NCBI GenBank assembly: GCA_963556255.1
Contig: OY744607.1
Span: forward strand, 1,557,127-1,621,126
Length of the DNA stretch: 64,000 nucleotides
Direction of reading: 5' to 3'
Source of the DNA: Allolobophora icterica
Lineage: Eukaryota; Annelida; Clitellata; Crassiclitellata; Lumbricidae
The translations under genes and the position numbers were made by a program. The stretch's first letter is position 1. Each line of letters begins with the position of its first letter. Below the pieces are notes generated by a model, which saw only the letters and a list, made by a program, of their open reading frames with translations, had not been told where the DNA came from and ran no database searches. This document shows positions 11,311 to 24,606 of this stretch, piece after piece.

Positions 11311-11494
11311 AATTACTAATTAGTGACTTCTATTGCGCCGGTGTCTAATGCAAAAGGCATCAACCGATGGCACACCAAAACCAAGCCGTAATCAGGTCAA
11401 TATCCAGAAGATCAGTCCATAAGACAGAGAGGCAGCCTATGGTTGATAAACAATTTGAAAGAGGTAAGTTTTACGTTGAGAACGAAATGACAAA

Positions 11495-11705
11495 AGCGAA
11501 TGAGCAGAACGCACAGATACAAGGAGCAGAACGGACAGATACAAGGAGCAGAACGGACAGATACAAGGAGCAGAACGGACAGATACAAGGAGCAGAACGG
11601 ACAGATACAAGGAGCAGAACGGACAGGTACAAGGAGCAGAACAGACACATACAAGGAGCAGAACGGACAGATACAAGGAGCAGAACGGACAGATACAATG
11701 AGCAG
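11495..11705. repeat. 22-bp minisatellite
   Basis: About nine tandem copies of a 22-bp unit readable as ACAAGGAGCAGAACGGACAG plus AT, nearly identical to each other. Because 22 is not a multiple of 3, all three frames stay open through it and give repetitive peptides on both strands; these are not evidence of a gene. Confidence 0.9.
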
Positions 11706-12125
11706 GACTGATTGATACAAGTAGAAGAACAGACAGACACAGGGACAGAGTTCCAAAAAGCAGGTAGAGCAAAGATTCACGAGAAACAGTTACACAAATG
11801 GTATCAACCGATGCGATGGGGCACTAAAACGAAGTCGTAATCAGGTCAGTATAACCGTGGACCTATAGTCATTCTGGTTGCACTGTAGACGTCGCTAGGG
11901 GGAGGGATCGTCGCAATAGCTGAGCATCCTGCATTTTACTGTCAGTCGGTGATGAATTCGTCCCCTGGTCGCTGGGAGGCTGGAATGGCATCCGCCGACG
12001 ACGCAGAGAGAAAGCATCTCCTGAATTATTGCGATGCGGGAATTGCCGCGATGGGTCGTCAGCTTCCGTTGGTGACTATAGGAGAGTCCCTGGATGGCTG
12101 CCATCTCTATTGCAAACGGATATCG

Positions 12126-12410
12126 TAATCTGTCCGTCCCTGTCTGTATGTCTGTCTGTCTGTCCCTGTCTGTCTGCCTACTTGTGCGTGTTCGTTTCTT
12201 TGTCTACATCTGTCTGCCTCCATGTGGATCTGCCTAAAAGAACGACTGGCTGTGTCTGTCTGAATATCTGTCAGTCTGTCAGTCTGTCGTTTTCTCTGTC
12301 TGTTCTCGCTTTTCTGTATAAAATAAGGTCTGTGTCTGTCTGTCTGTCTGTCTGCGTGTCCGTCTATCTATGGCTGTCTGTACGGCTGTCTGTGTATCCC
12401 TGCTTCTGCA
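12126..12410. repeat. Degenerate (TCTG)n microsatellite
   Basis: Interrupted TCTG/TCTA tetranucleotides, with stretches of CTGTCTGTCTG near 12,150 and 12,335. The + strand 150-codon frame across it is low-complexity. Confidence 0.85.
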
Positions 12411-12496
12411 GTCTAACCTTTTTAGTGTATTTTTCTAGCAAATTCTATAAAATTCCCGCAAACGAATCACAGTTAGAGTGAGTCATGCCGTAATCG

Positions 12497-12584
12497 TAAT
12501 CGTAATTATTCAAATGTGGCGAAGCGCCACATTTGAATAATTATTCAAATGTGGCGCTTCGCCACATTTGAATAATTACGATTA
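12497..12584. repeat. 88-bp perfect palindrome of two facing hairpins
   Basis: Positions 12,497-12,540 are the exact reverse complement of 12,541-12,584. Each half is itself a hairpin: arm ATTATTCAAATGTGGCG, loop AAG (or CTT), then the complementary arm. The outer ends are TAATCGTAATT, the tail word of the local L2-like family. It could extrude as a cruciform or be a very short foldback element. Confidence 0.95.
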
Positions 12585-12709
12585 GAGTCAGAGAATGAAA
12601 GTGAACATCACATTTGCAAAAGCGCTAAGCAAATGCGGAATATCGTTACAAAAGTGAAGGAAATGGGAAAAAACCATATACAAACACGATGTTAGGCGAT
12701 CGAATAACA

Positions 12710-12870
12710 TGGGATAGCATATAGCAAGCAGAGCAGAGCATGGCATAGCACAGCATATAGCACTGCATAGCATATATCATAATTATCATGGCATAGGAGA
12801 GCACTGCATAGTATATCATATCATAGGCTAGCATTGAATATCATAATCATATCATACATCGCAAAGCACA
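12710..12870. repeat. Degenerate AGCATAGCATAT simple repeat
   Basis: Loosely periodic AGCATAGC, ATATCAT and GCATAGCA words with no exact period. No gene signal. Confidence 0.7.
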
Positions 12871-12934
12871 GCACATCTCGGCCATGATTGACAAATCCTG
12901 GCCAACCATCTTGAGTTGTATATCCGCCCATGCA

Positions 12935-13085
12935 TGGAACGCTTGACTTAAGTCACATGCCCACATGCCCTGGCGCTCGGCGTGTAAGCATGACTTACGT
13001 CACGTGACCTGACGCTCGGAATGTTAAACATGGCTAGTCATATGACGTGACGCTCAAAATGTTGAGCATGACGTATGTCATGTAA
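12935..13085. repeat. Short tandem repeat of ~45-50-bp CRE-like units
   Basis: Three to four diverged units combine GCGCTCGG or GACGCTCGGAATGTTAA with CATGACTTACGTCACGTGAC. Each unit therefore contains an ACGTCA-type or TATGTCA-type word. Confidence 0.6.
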
Positions 13086-13099
13086 ATACGACGTGATGA

Positions 13100-13557
13100 C
13101 TTTGTCTCAAATTTACTGGGTTTCCAAGCTAATATTAGACAAATGAAAAATAATAAAATAGACAAATAAATTAATTACTTACGTCATCCGAATTGTCTCC
13201 ATCAGCGCTCTTTCTTCTCTTGCCCCCCGACCCACCACCAGATATCGCCCCGCTGTAGTTCATTGGCGCCACCCCTCTTTCAAAACTCACACGCGGCACC
13301 AAACGGTAAATCCCTGTTCTACATCATCACCCTCATTCTAAATGTCAAAGGTCAAATCCTGTTCTACATCACCAACCTCATTTATTTTAGTTTCGTCCGT
13401 TTAATATTTCATACGATTTGGACAACTCCGTGACACTCTTCTTGGAATTATTCCTAAGTTTGCATCGATGGCGATCCTTAGAATAGAAATCACTTGACGC
13501 ACAATACAACCAACGCTCGATTCTACTCCAACGAAACCCAGAAAGCTCCAATCATGG
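13100..13557. other. No feature recognised
   Basis: Sequence without clear repeats or coding support. CAAATCCTGTTCTACATCA-like words occur twice around 13,310-13,370. Confidence 0.35.
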
Positions 13558-13745
13558 GAATTCGTAATCGTAATAGTAATCGCAAACTTCAAATTTCTAA
13601 AGCGCTACTCTCAAGCTAAGCGCAGGGCACCAGGTTATTCACGAGCGCTGTGTCGTATCAGAGGATTTGTCCAAAGATGTTGAGGGAATATCCGAGTCCG
13701 GTTGCAAGATAGACCAGAGAGAAGAGGCATTTCAGCTCAAAATGA
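13558..13745 (-). mobile_element. L2-like LINE 3' fragment
   Basis: Minus-orientation copy. On the + strand it starts with the CGTAATAGTAATCGCAA tail, then TTCTAAAGCGCTACTC and GAGCGCTGTGTCGTATC. It is shorter and more diverged than other family members. Confidence 0.6.
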
Positions 13746-13959
13746 TTAGTTGTCTACTCTACTGAAATATCCGATGCAGAAACTATTTACAGACTCATGT
13801 AGAACTAGTTTCTAAATCACGACAGAGTTCATAGTGCAAGGAATGCGGTGCGATGGTTGAATTTCTGGGTCTAAAAAACGAAGGATTGAAAATATATCTG
13901 GGATCCAGTTCTTATCCGCAATTCCGATAATATCGAATCATTCGAAACAAGTAAGATGC

Positions 13960-14440
13960 AACCTATGTCCTGTTCCCCAAATCAGAATCCTAGAATCTTT
14001 AGTCGATAATCCTCAAACGAAAACCAATAGCCATTAATCGATAAAAATTTTTAATTATTACTCGATATTTATTGGTAGATAATCGTTAGGATCGATGACC
14101 AACAAGCGATGAATGTTTTCAAAACCTGTCGGATATCTGCATAGAGAAGTCGGATCTAAGAAATCTTTAATCAGTAATCGAATTAACGTATTCAATAATT
14201 CGCAATCCCTGATCCTTAATCATTAATCTTTAGCCAATAATCCGTATTTGAGTTTTCGCATCACAGCAAAACCCTATAATCGATAATCGATAAGTTGATA
14301 ATCCTTCATAGACGATCCTTAATCGATAAGCCATAAGAAACTCTAATCGATATCTCAACAGAAAAACCGACCGGCGCGATCTTACGTTAACTGATCGATA
14401 ATGATTCGATATCAAAGCACCATCGATCTCTTAATTTGAT
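13960..14440. repeat. AT-rich degenerate ATCGATAATC repeat tract
   Basis: Scattered words TAATCGATAA, AATCCTTAATC and GTCGATAATC recur about every 15-40 bp without exact tandem structure. It lies immediately upstream of the CpG-rich island at 14.47 kb. Confidence 0.55.
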
Positions 14441-14464
14441 TTATCCCTGATCATCTATGCGCTC

Positions 14465-14635
14465 GAGTTACTTCGGGGTGAGAGGTCACGTCACTCTCCT
14501 TCGCCCCGGAAGCAACTCTGTCCGTCGGAGCTCCAGCGATGGTCGCCAGACGGCGCTTCGCCAACGGAAGCGGCACGGAGCGCATGCGCGATGAGCGACA
14601 GAGTGCGGACGAATGGCGGGAAGGGAGCAGACGAA
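14465..14635 (+). promoter_or_regulatory. CpG-rich promoter-like island
   Basis: Within 170 bp there are a CRE-like TCACGTCA (14,486-14,493), an ETS-type CCGGAAG (14,506-14,512), an NRF1-type palindrome GCGCATGCGC (14,580-14,589) and overlapping YY1/E2F-like AATGGCGGGAA (14,612-14,622). GC and CpG content are well above the AT-rich flank. This set is characteristic of animal housekeeping promoters. The ATG in AATGGCGGG opens a + frame, but after about 25 residues (MAGREQTNNNGFSSRYRS) it enters the CA repeat, so no protein is called. Confidence 0.4.
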
Positions 14636-14684
14636 CAACAATGGCTTCAGCAGCAGATATAGATCAATAGACAAGGCGTTCACT

Positions 14685-15009
<325 letters not shown>

Positions 15010-15151
15010 AGTGTGTGTTTGTATGTGTTTGTATATATGTTATGTGTGTGTGCGTTGGTGTTTGTGTCTGTGTCTGTGTGTGTATGTGTGTTTATGTGTT
15101 TGTGTGCAAAAGGAGACAATTGACAAGACTGTTGAACGTGTTCATTGGAAA

Positions 15152-15237
15152 GGATGCTCCTCCTGCTCCTCCTCCTCCTCGTCCTCGTCCTCCTCGTCCT
15201 CCTCGTCCTCCTCCTCCTCCTCCTCCTCACTTTTTCT
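15152..15237. repeat. (TCC)n / GTCCTC trinucleotide repeat
   Basis: CTCCTCCTCGTCCTCGTC units in an imperfect pyrimidine-rich tract. Confidence 0.9.
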
Positions 15238-15404
15238 CTGACGTCCAATTGCTAAACGTTCATTTTTGTAGCGCCTATATCTCTGACAGGGATCGCTCCG
15301 GGTGTTCGCCGGCATATATGATATCTTTGCTTTGAAGACATTACATCAGAGATTCAGACGCATTGGCCACAATGCAAGACTGTTTATAGACAGATCGTGT
15401 AGAC

Positions 15405-15412
15405 AGATAGAT

Positions 15413-15463
<51 letters not shown>

Positions 15464-15560
15464 AAAAGACAATGAAACAGACAGAGACAGAGACACACAG
15501 AGAGAGAAAGGGAGAGACAGAGACAGACAGAGACAGACAGAGAGAGAGAGAGAGACAGTG
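15405..15560. repeat. (GACA)n and (GA)n microsatellite
   Basis: GACA units 15,421-15,464, then mixed GACAGA and GA to about 15,560. Confidence 0.9.
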
Positions 15561-15684
15561 TGTGTGAGAGAGATATATATGTATATATTTATAAATAGAT
15601 GGAGAAAGCTGGAAAGGCTTTTTTAATATCCAGATTATGTATACATATATGCAACGCCATTTAGACAAAACATAATAATATTAT

Positions 15685-15870
15685 ATTGTGTCTACATAAA
15701 TACATACATACATTCCCATATACAATACATACATAAATACATACATACATACATGCATACATACACACACATATATAGTAGTACCCATATACACACATAC
15801 ATAAATACATACATAAATACATATATACATACATACATTCATACATACATACGTACATACACACTTCATA
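15685..15870. repeat. (ATAC)n microsatellite, imperfect
   Basis: ACATACATAAATACATAC-type units with CCCATATACA interruptions. Confidence 0.85.
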
Positions 15871-15951
15871 TATTAGACCCACATAAACAGAGTAGTGCCT
15901 ACATTAAAACACTGCCCAGCCTATTTCAGTTGTGTTAAAGGAGTGCCTTGA

Positions 15952-15980
15952 TGTAGGCCCTTAATTTTTAAGGGCCTACA
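15952..15980. other. Perfect 13-bp stem hairpin
   Basis: TGTAGGCCCTTAA, loop TTT, then TTAAGGGCCTACA. It stands alone in non-repetitive sequence; the role is unknown. The surrounding 15,880-16,350 region has no coding support. Confidence 0.85.
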
Positions 15981-16349
15981 ATTTATACACATCAACTGAA
16001 CAGCTAAAAAACAGCTCCAACGGCGATTAACCGAATCACAGCAGCTGGCTTGTGATGGTAAAAACGGCGATTTTTTCTTGTTTTCCTCTTTCAGTTCACC
16101 TCAATGTTTTTCTAACATCAGCGATACAGGAATCGTACCTAGGCTGGTGAATTATAGATGACCAAGAGCCCGCAGACGCCTACTCTGGCGACTAAAGCGC
16201 CTCTAGCGGCTGAGGGAAACATCGTCAATCTTCCTAGGACTTGTGTTTTCGGATTTTTGTCACGCTGACATCTCCCAAGGACTCAGTTTGATTTGTCAGA
16301 AATTATCATGGCTAATTAAATCCAAACTGGCCAGAGGCAAAAATCATTA

Positions 16350-16640
16350 AAAATAAAAAATTAGGCGAACATGGAATTAAATTTAATAATTAATTCGCTA
16401 ATTGGGAACAGTTAACAAAGTTAATGGATGATCCATAAATATTGAAAACGAAAACGTAGTCTAATAATAATTTTTTGTAATAAATTATGGTAAGTATTAA
16501 ATGATCATTTTAATAAGAATAAATTAAAAAAATAATTGCAACGATAAATATAATAAATAGCCACAATAAATAAACTGAATAATTAGTAATAAATACAAAT
16601 AAATAGGGGTCTACTAATAATAACAATAAATACTAAAAAT

Positions 16641-16672
<32 letters not shown>

Positions 16673-16960
16673 TAATAATGATATAACAAAATAACAATAA
16701 TAATAATAATAATGCATGTCTGTCTGTCTGTTTGCACTCCACGGTTCAACGCCGTGGCATTTAGGGGCTTTTTTGATTAGCACATGAGGGGGGGGGGCGA
16801 GAACCTCTGACCATGATTTAGGTTCTTAGAGCCTTAGGGATACTATACATCGGGCGATAAAAAAATAACAATAATAATTAGTAGTAGTGCAGTATATGGT
16901 TAGCGAAAGACTAGCAGAAACAGATTGAGTTAAAAGCAATCCAGGTAGTCTACATAATAA
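16350..16960. repeat. AT-rich tract with (AAT)n runs
   Basis: AATAATAAT runs at 16,640-16,715 in sequence of very low GC. A small hairpin CCACGG-TTCAACG-CCGTGG lies near 16,739. No coding support; 16,960-17,210 also shows no feature. Confidence 0.7.
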
Positions 16961-17210
16961 GCACGAATGTTTACGAGAGTATTAGCGGAAGGTCCAGAGG
17001 AATCCATTTGTCAAGTCCGGCAGATTAGCTTGTTTTTCTTCTTCCTCTGCAAGTCAGGTGGCCTCATGAACGGACTTAAGTCGGCTCTTCCGGTGAAGGA
17101 GTCCGAGAAACAAACCTCCAACGGAAAGACGACGACAGCGTCCTCTTCGAAAACTAATCACCATCAGTGGACTTGAAAAATGGACGTAGCCGCTTCTTCT
17201 GCTGATGGCC

Positions 17211-17378
<168 letters not shown>

Positions 17379-17392
17379 ATTTCATTTACGGA

Positions 17393-18560
<1,168 letters not shown>

Positions 18561-18799
18561 GTCTATACTATAGAGGTCAGATAAGTGTAGCTTAATGATA
18601 TTGCGGAACTCTTATCGACTGACCGACCAGAGAGTATTTCTGCGATGATGAAGTTACGTCTGTGCAGTGGCATATTGGACAATGGAGTCATTGTATTCCA
18701 CGCTGCGATAGGAAAGGAGGGCTGGAAGAGAGGAGGAAGAGGTACGGCGGGGGGAAGGGAATGCGAGGAAGAGCAAACGGATCCAGGGAAGAGACAGAT

Positions 18800-19441
18800 G
18801 GAGGATTGGGAGTAAAGACATAACGAGAAGGAGGAGGAGGAGGAGGAGGAGGAGGAAGAGGAGGAGGAACGAAGTGGAGGAATGGAATAAAGATGGGAGG
18901 AAGAGGAGGAGGAGAAGGAAGGGAAGTTGGAGGATAAGGCTGGCAACGAGTAGCAGAAGGAAACAGAAGGAAACAGAAGGAATGAAACTAAGGAAGAGGA
19001 ACAGAGGAGGAAGGAGCGGAAGAAAAATGTAGTTGGACGAGATGGAATTTGGAGATGAGAGAATGGAACCGCCGAGAACGTTGAGGACGGTGAGGATGAT
19101 GAGGAACACGAGAAGAAGGATGAGCAGAAGGAGGAGAAGGAGAAGGTGAGGGGAGGAGGAGACGGAAAGGAAAAGGAGGAGGAGGAAGAGGAGCGGGAGG
19201 AGGAGGTGCGGGTGGAGGAAAAAAGGAGGAGGCGTAGAAGGAGGAGAAGGAGAAAGACAAGGAGGAAGAAGAGGAGGAGGAGGAAGAAGAAGAAGAGGAG
19301 TAGGGAGACGAAGAAGAAGAGTAGGTGAGTTTGATGAGGAGGTGAAGGAGGAGGAGGAAGAGGAGGACGAGGACGAGGAGGACGACGACGACGAGGAGGA
19401 GGAGGAGGAGGAGGAGGAGGAGGAGGAGGAGGAGGAGGAGA
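18800..19441. repeat. Long purine-rich (GGA)n tract
   Basis: Over 600 bp in which the + strand is almost entirely G and A, with perfect GGA/GAG runs at 18,831-18,856 and 19,398-19,440. The large serine/leucine/proline-rich frames on the minus strand follow from this composition and are not called as genes. Confidence 0.9.
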
Positions 19442-19689
19442 GGAACCGCTTGCATCGGAAATCAAGTTCAGTGTCCACACGGACGGCAGAGATTCGAACA
19501 GGAGAGCGAACGAAGAGGAATGCGTAGCCATCCATTGGGAGTCACCGAGTACTCTTGCCACCAGGCTGCTGCTGCTGAAGCTGATGATTGTGATGATGAC
19601 CACGATGCAGGTGATGGTGGGACATAGAACACGAGGATGTCTGGTTGGATACTGCTGCAGAATAGCAGTACACTGCAAAACTTCTGCAT

Positions 19690-19915
19690 CTTCCTCTATT
19701 TATCAGCCCACACTGTCCTCTACTTATTACCCCCTCATGATTCTCTACTTATCACTCCTCACGGTCCTCTGCTTTTTACTCCTCACGGTACTCTACTTAT
19801 TATCTCACAGGGTCATCTACTTTTCACAACTCACGGTCCTCTACTTAGGCCTATCACCACACACTCGCACAGGGTCCTTTACTTATCACCGCTCAGGGTC
19901 CGCTACTTATAACCC
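19690..19915 (+). repeat. ~28-bp minisatellite inside an L2-like 3' region
   Basis: Eight or nine diverged units read CTCACGGTCCTCTACTTATC. One unit of the same word (TTCCTCTACTTATCATC) occurs just upstream of the L2-like fragment at 10.52 kb, so this looks like local expansion of a motif carried by the LINE. Confidence 0.75.
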
Positions 19916-20203
19916 CCAGGCTTTCCGCTACAAATTGAAGTCTCCTCAATTCAAGGATTCCTACCCTAATCCATCCGATCCTCTACCTTCGTAGCATTTT
20001 CGTCCTCAACGAAACCCGCCTTAGCAACTGCTCTGCCTCCTCTGTCTGGTCTCTCTAGCAACCGGACTCGGGTCTCCACTAGACATCGCTCTCTGAGCAA
20101 CCACTCAAATACGGATCAGCGCTCGTGAATAAGCTGGTGCCCTACGCTTAGCTTTCGAGTAGCGCTTTAGAAATTTGAAGTTTACGATTACGATTGCAGG
20201 ACA
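19890..20203 (+). mobile_element. L2-like LINE 3' fragment
   Basis: A short coding tail (FRYKLKSPQFKDSYPNPSDP then stop) is followed by a ~230-bp UTR ending AGCGCTTTAGAAATTTGAAG and TTACGATTACGATTG. This copy gives the best evidence that the ACGATT-tailed family is a LINE 3' end. The flanking 20,204-20,540 holds CTGCTG-rich sequence without a gene. Confidence 0.7.
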
Positions 20204-20559
20204 ATGACGAGGCTGCTGCTGCTGAAGAATTCCAACAGAAGATGCTGAGATACTGCTGCAGGGAAATTGATGAAGATGCCGGTGTAATGATGCGGAAATG
20301 ATGATTTACTGATGCATAATGCAGGCGCTGCGATACTGCTGCAGAATGCTTAGCGGGATGTTGTTCTAGGACAGCGATGCCTGATGTACACAGACACTCA
20401 GCTGCAGCAGCTGAAGCCATCATCCACATCCTCATCCTCATCACTGACCCACTGGCCATTAGCATCATCAGCTTTTACGAGACAATGAACGGAAATTGAT
20501 GGATGACAGAAACGATGATCGATCTCTTATAACATCCGATTACTCAACTCTAATCATAA

Positions 20560-20945
20560 GCAATTGGATGGCACACATACATATAAACATACATACGTAT
20601 ACACAAAATATATATATATACGTATACGTAAGTACATAAATGTAGGCATATAATGTAAACATTGATGTATATATGCATACACATATATACGTACCACATA
20701 TGCATACACACATACATACACATATCCATACATGCACAGTTGCACACTCTTGCGTAGGTAACCTTGAAGGGGCGCTATAAAACATGTGCAATAATACACA
20801 CATACATTCATACATACATACACACATACATTCATGCATATATGCATACGCAAACATACAAATACACGCACATATAGAATACAAACAATTAACATAATAT
20901 ACATACATGCATATATATACATACACATATACATACATAATACGA
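20560..20945. repeat. (ACAT)n-rich microsatellite region
   Basis: Imperfect ACATACATAC and ATATAC arrays, interrupted at 20,745-20,790 by a CTTGAAGGGGCGCTATAAAA scrap that matches the L2-like LINE tail. Confidence 0.85.
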
Positions 20946-21079
20946 AATCTGATATAACGCGATCTGGACATGGACCGAATCTCAGTAGAACCGTAGAAAA
21001 CAACCCGCATTATAAACCCGGTCTAGTTATAAGACGGTTCTTGTAACGGCTCCCCAAAGGACCTGCGGATTCATCCATT

Positions 21080-21440
21080 ACCGGCTCAATTATCTACGAA
21101 GAGGGAACAATTGCCTTCCTTATGTCCCACCATAGGATAGGGGAACTTTATCCTTTACTTTACCCTTAACTTTACCCTTTAACCTCAACTTTACCCTTTA
21201 CTTTACCCTTAACTTTAACCTTAACTTACACTTAACCCGTAGAGTAATGGATAACACACTGGCGGTATTATTATCTACGAAGATGGAACAATTGCCTTCT
21301 TCCTTAAGTCCCACCACAGGATAGGGAAATTTTACCCTTTAACCTTAACTTACCCTTAACTTTACCCTTACTTTAACCTTAACTTACACATACCTTTACT
21401 CTTTACTTTACCATTTGCTTTACCATTTACTTGTAAACTT
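21080..21440 (+). repeat. Tandem duplication with TTTACCCTTAAC array
   Basis: ATTATCTACGAAGA followed by GGAACAATTGCCTT and CCACCA occurs at about 21,089 and 21,268. Each copy is followed by a run of CTTTACC and CTTAACTTTACC words. The period is about 180 bp. Confidence 0.8.
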
Positions 21441-23120
21441 CAACGTATCTTAGGCTAGGTTATTGTCTGGATCGGCGCTGCATAAATTGACGATTCCATC
21501 TACAGTTTAATATGATCACATTCGTTTTGGTGAACTTAAGGTCATTTAGCCCCTACTCACTAAAACACTCCCCTAAAGGTTCCTGACCTTTCCCCATATC
21601 AGGAGACCTACAGGAACCAGTCAGCGGCGAGAACACAACATCCCCTTTGTAACAATTCACTCAATATGGCGGTCGCAATTCTCCTACAGGACCGATCAGT
21701 CCAGTCGCCATTTATCACGGGCCGAATATGAATTATGCATGACCCGGCCTTGTCCCAGCGGAAACACCAATGCCTGACCCAACAACGCCGGGGGTCAACG
21801 TTTCAACCCCATTCCGTGTAATATCGCATCGCTTTTTGTTTTTATCCCACCCCAAACCGATAAAAAAAATTGCATTTGTCGGATTTCGTAATGGCCGCTG
21901 GGGTCAACAAAAGACACAGAATAGAAAAGATCGGTCTCTGCGATTCATATTGCGCTATGATTTATTCTGATGTGGAGCATTCAAAACACATTTTGAGTGC
22001 TGCTATTATGTGGAGATAGATTCCACATTGTGCTGTTATTTGCTGTGGTATTTATATTTTTATTTAAAGAAGATACAATTTAAAATCGCAATGCTATTAA
22101 AAGGTAACAGCCAAATTTTATCTTTGGTTATTTTTGGTTTTGAAGGGGGAAAGAAGTTTAGTCTTAAAAACTGGGTTTTGGCCTTGCGCATTAGATCATG
22201 GCGAGATAGAATTTACAAATTAAATTTAAAAAACGTGTGAAAACTCTTTACATAAATGCATATAGATTAAATTCAAATGCTGAATGTGTGATAATGTCAT
22301 TCCTTGTCTGTATTATTTACATTTTCTAAAATCGGTTCATTCAAACGCATTGTTTAGGATTAACATGCAGATATTCTTTATCTGAATGGATAACGTTTAT
22401 TTTATGTAACGACTTCGCCATGTCCAATATGCTTAGGATTAAACTGAATTTGCTAACATAGACGCCAACTATATATAGACGCACAAGAAAGACAAAGTGG
22501 TGTGGTTAAGCTCGCCAAACTCTTAGACCTAGAAGAACCTTGTGAATAGTGACCATTCATTTATTATTTATTTATTTTTAAACCACATATAATATTGAGC
22601 CATAGTTCTCTTCCAAAGAACCACAGTTGAGTAGCAAAGCTGTCACAAACATGTTAATGATTCCAGAGAAAGCGTTGGCCCTCTAGCGAATGCTGGTGTA
22701 ACTAATCACTGTCACTGTGTTTTGCTTTCGCCAGATGTCAGCACTTCTTTCACCAGCTGAGCGACTACTGCAAATTCACGATTGTTCTAATTAATTACTC
22801 GTCCATTAATTTCGTTGTTTAATCTTCCGACATCGTAAAACGTATCGCTAGGTGAATGCACACCTTGAATAAACAATAGCTCAGATTTTTCAGTTAGAAT
22901 GTCATTGTGGATTTTTTTTAATAGTTGGCCAAAAGGTAGTAGGCCTGCGGTGACGTAAGGTGATCAAAGCAAGGTCTGTAAAGGCAAGATAATGATGGCG
23001 AGATAAAAGAGGCGGCAATGCAGGAGAAGGTAAGATAAGGTATACGGTAAAGCTTAAGCTAATTGTAGCAGTCAGACAGTAAGGGAAGTTTACAAGAGGT
23101 AATGTTGCATGTAGATTGTG
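21440..23120. other. No gene recognised
   Basis: 1.7 kb of mostly unique-looking sequence. Frames up to about 75 codons exist but lack domains. CCTACAGGA words around 21,600-21,700 recur locally. AT-rich from 22,030. Confidence 0.4.
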
Positions 23121-23126
23121 TGACAT

Positions 23127-23575
23127 TTAAAGTAAGTAAGTAGCCTTTATTAGCACATGACAAGCGCACATGCATTACATGTATACAACGATTACATAAA
23201 TTTTAAAATAAACTATAACAGGCGCTGATTATAAAGTCACATATGCACTTTTAAATATAATTAAAGATACATCGATTAACAAAGCTGCTTTTAAACAATT
23301 TAGATTTAACAAGAGGCAGCATGAAAGGATGTCCTCTCTTGCGGAGTGAGTACTTGTCCTCACGAGGAGATGGCAAGAGCAGTGGCCAAACAACTGCGAT
23401 TTCTGGAAGAGCTTCCTGTCTGCTCGAGCAATCAGCTCTTCTGCAGTATGGATCTTCTCACATAATTGCCATCTGCGAGCCTTTTTAAGAGCTGCATAAA
23501 TGCGCGCAATGACGTGTGCGGTGAGGAATCCCGCATAGGCAGGTAGTGCATACAGGCTTAGGCAAGGGAAGTAAA
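23127..23575 (-). mobile_element. Rex/CR1-like LINE 3' end
   Basis: On the minus strand about 23,560-23,300 encodes HVIARIYAALKKARRWQL, then ELIARADRKLFQKSQLF and RTSTHSARED. This is the same C-terminal region as the better preserved copy at 31.2-32.6 kb (FRRLIKAGY and ADCKLFTTIL). The 3' tail is an AAGTAAGTAAGT array on the + strand (TTAC repeats in element orientation), again as in that copy. It is 5'-truncated and has no start codon. Confidence 0.7.
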
Positions 23576-23690
23576 GGTAAATGAAGATAAATAAAGGAAG
23601 GTCGCCAAGGTAACGTCAAGATAACTAAGACCAGACGAGATGAGTCATGTATACATCTATGTATTTACATACTGATGTATTTATAGTAAG

Positions 23691-24046
<356 letters not shown>

Positions 24047-24606
24047 GAAGATTTATATAGGGCAAGTCATATAACGAAATACACTGCATATGTGCAATAT
24101 TATATCATGTATTTATATACCTATTTTATTTAGTAAGTCATATATGTACATATCTCTGGATTTGCATCGGGCCCTTCACGAGAGGCGCTGAGACGTCAAC
24201 GCTAAGTTGAAAGGTCACTGTATAAATAATGTGGCCATAGAGCTGCATCAATCAGTGTCTGCTTAATTCAGCCATAACTTCGAAAGCACCCGAAGTGTCA
24301 GCGCATAGGTGATGAAAGCGACCAACAGGTTTTAACCGACTCGCTCGGCTCCATTAGACTCGCTCCAAAGAGACTGAAACCATGGATGCGGGAAGATGGA
24401 TGTCAGACATGTTACTGCGACTGCTGGTCCTCAAGGAGTCCTGGATGCGATGGAGAGAGGATGAGGAGGAGAGCCGTTAATCCGTTTTCAGTTCCCGGAT
24501 TGTTAAATTATGAACGAGATAGATATTCGACGGAAAAGCTGTGACCACTGCGTCGTTGTTGTCAATGACACCCGTTGCTATGGTTGCGAGGAAAATAATG
24601 CCATAT

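Noticed and set aside
11367..11780. Repetitive proteins in several frames on both strands
   Set aside because: A 22-bp unit is out of phase with codons and keeps all frames open; an expected artefact of the minisatellite.
18563..19678. 371- and 293-residue Ser/Leu/Pro-rich minus frames
   Set aside because: Produced by the long purine tract, where stop codons are rare in pyrimidine-rich reading; several frames are open at once.
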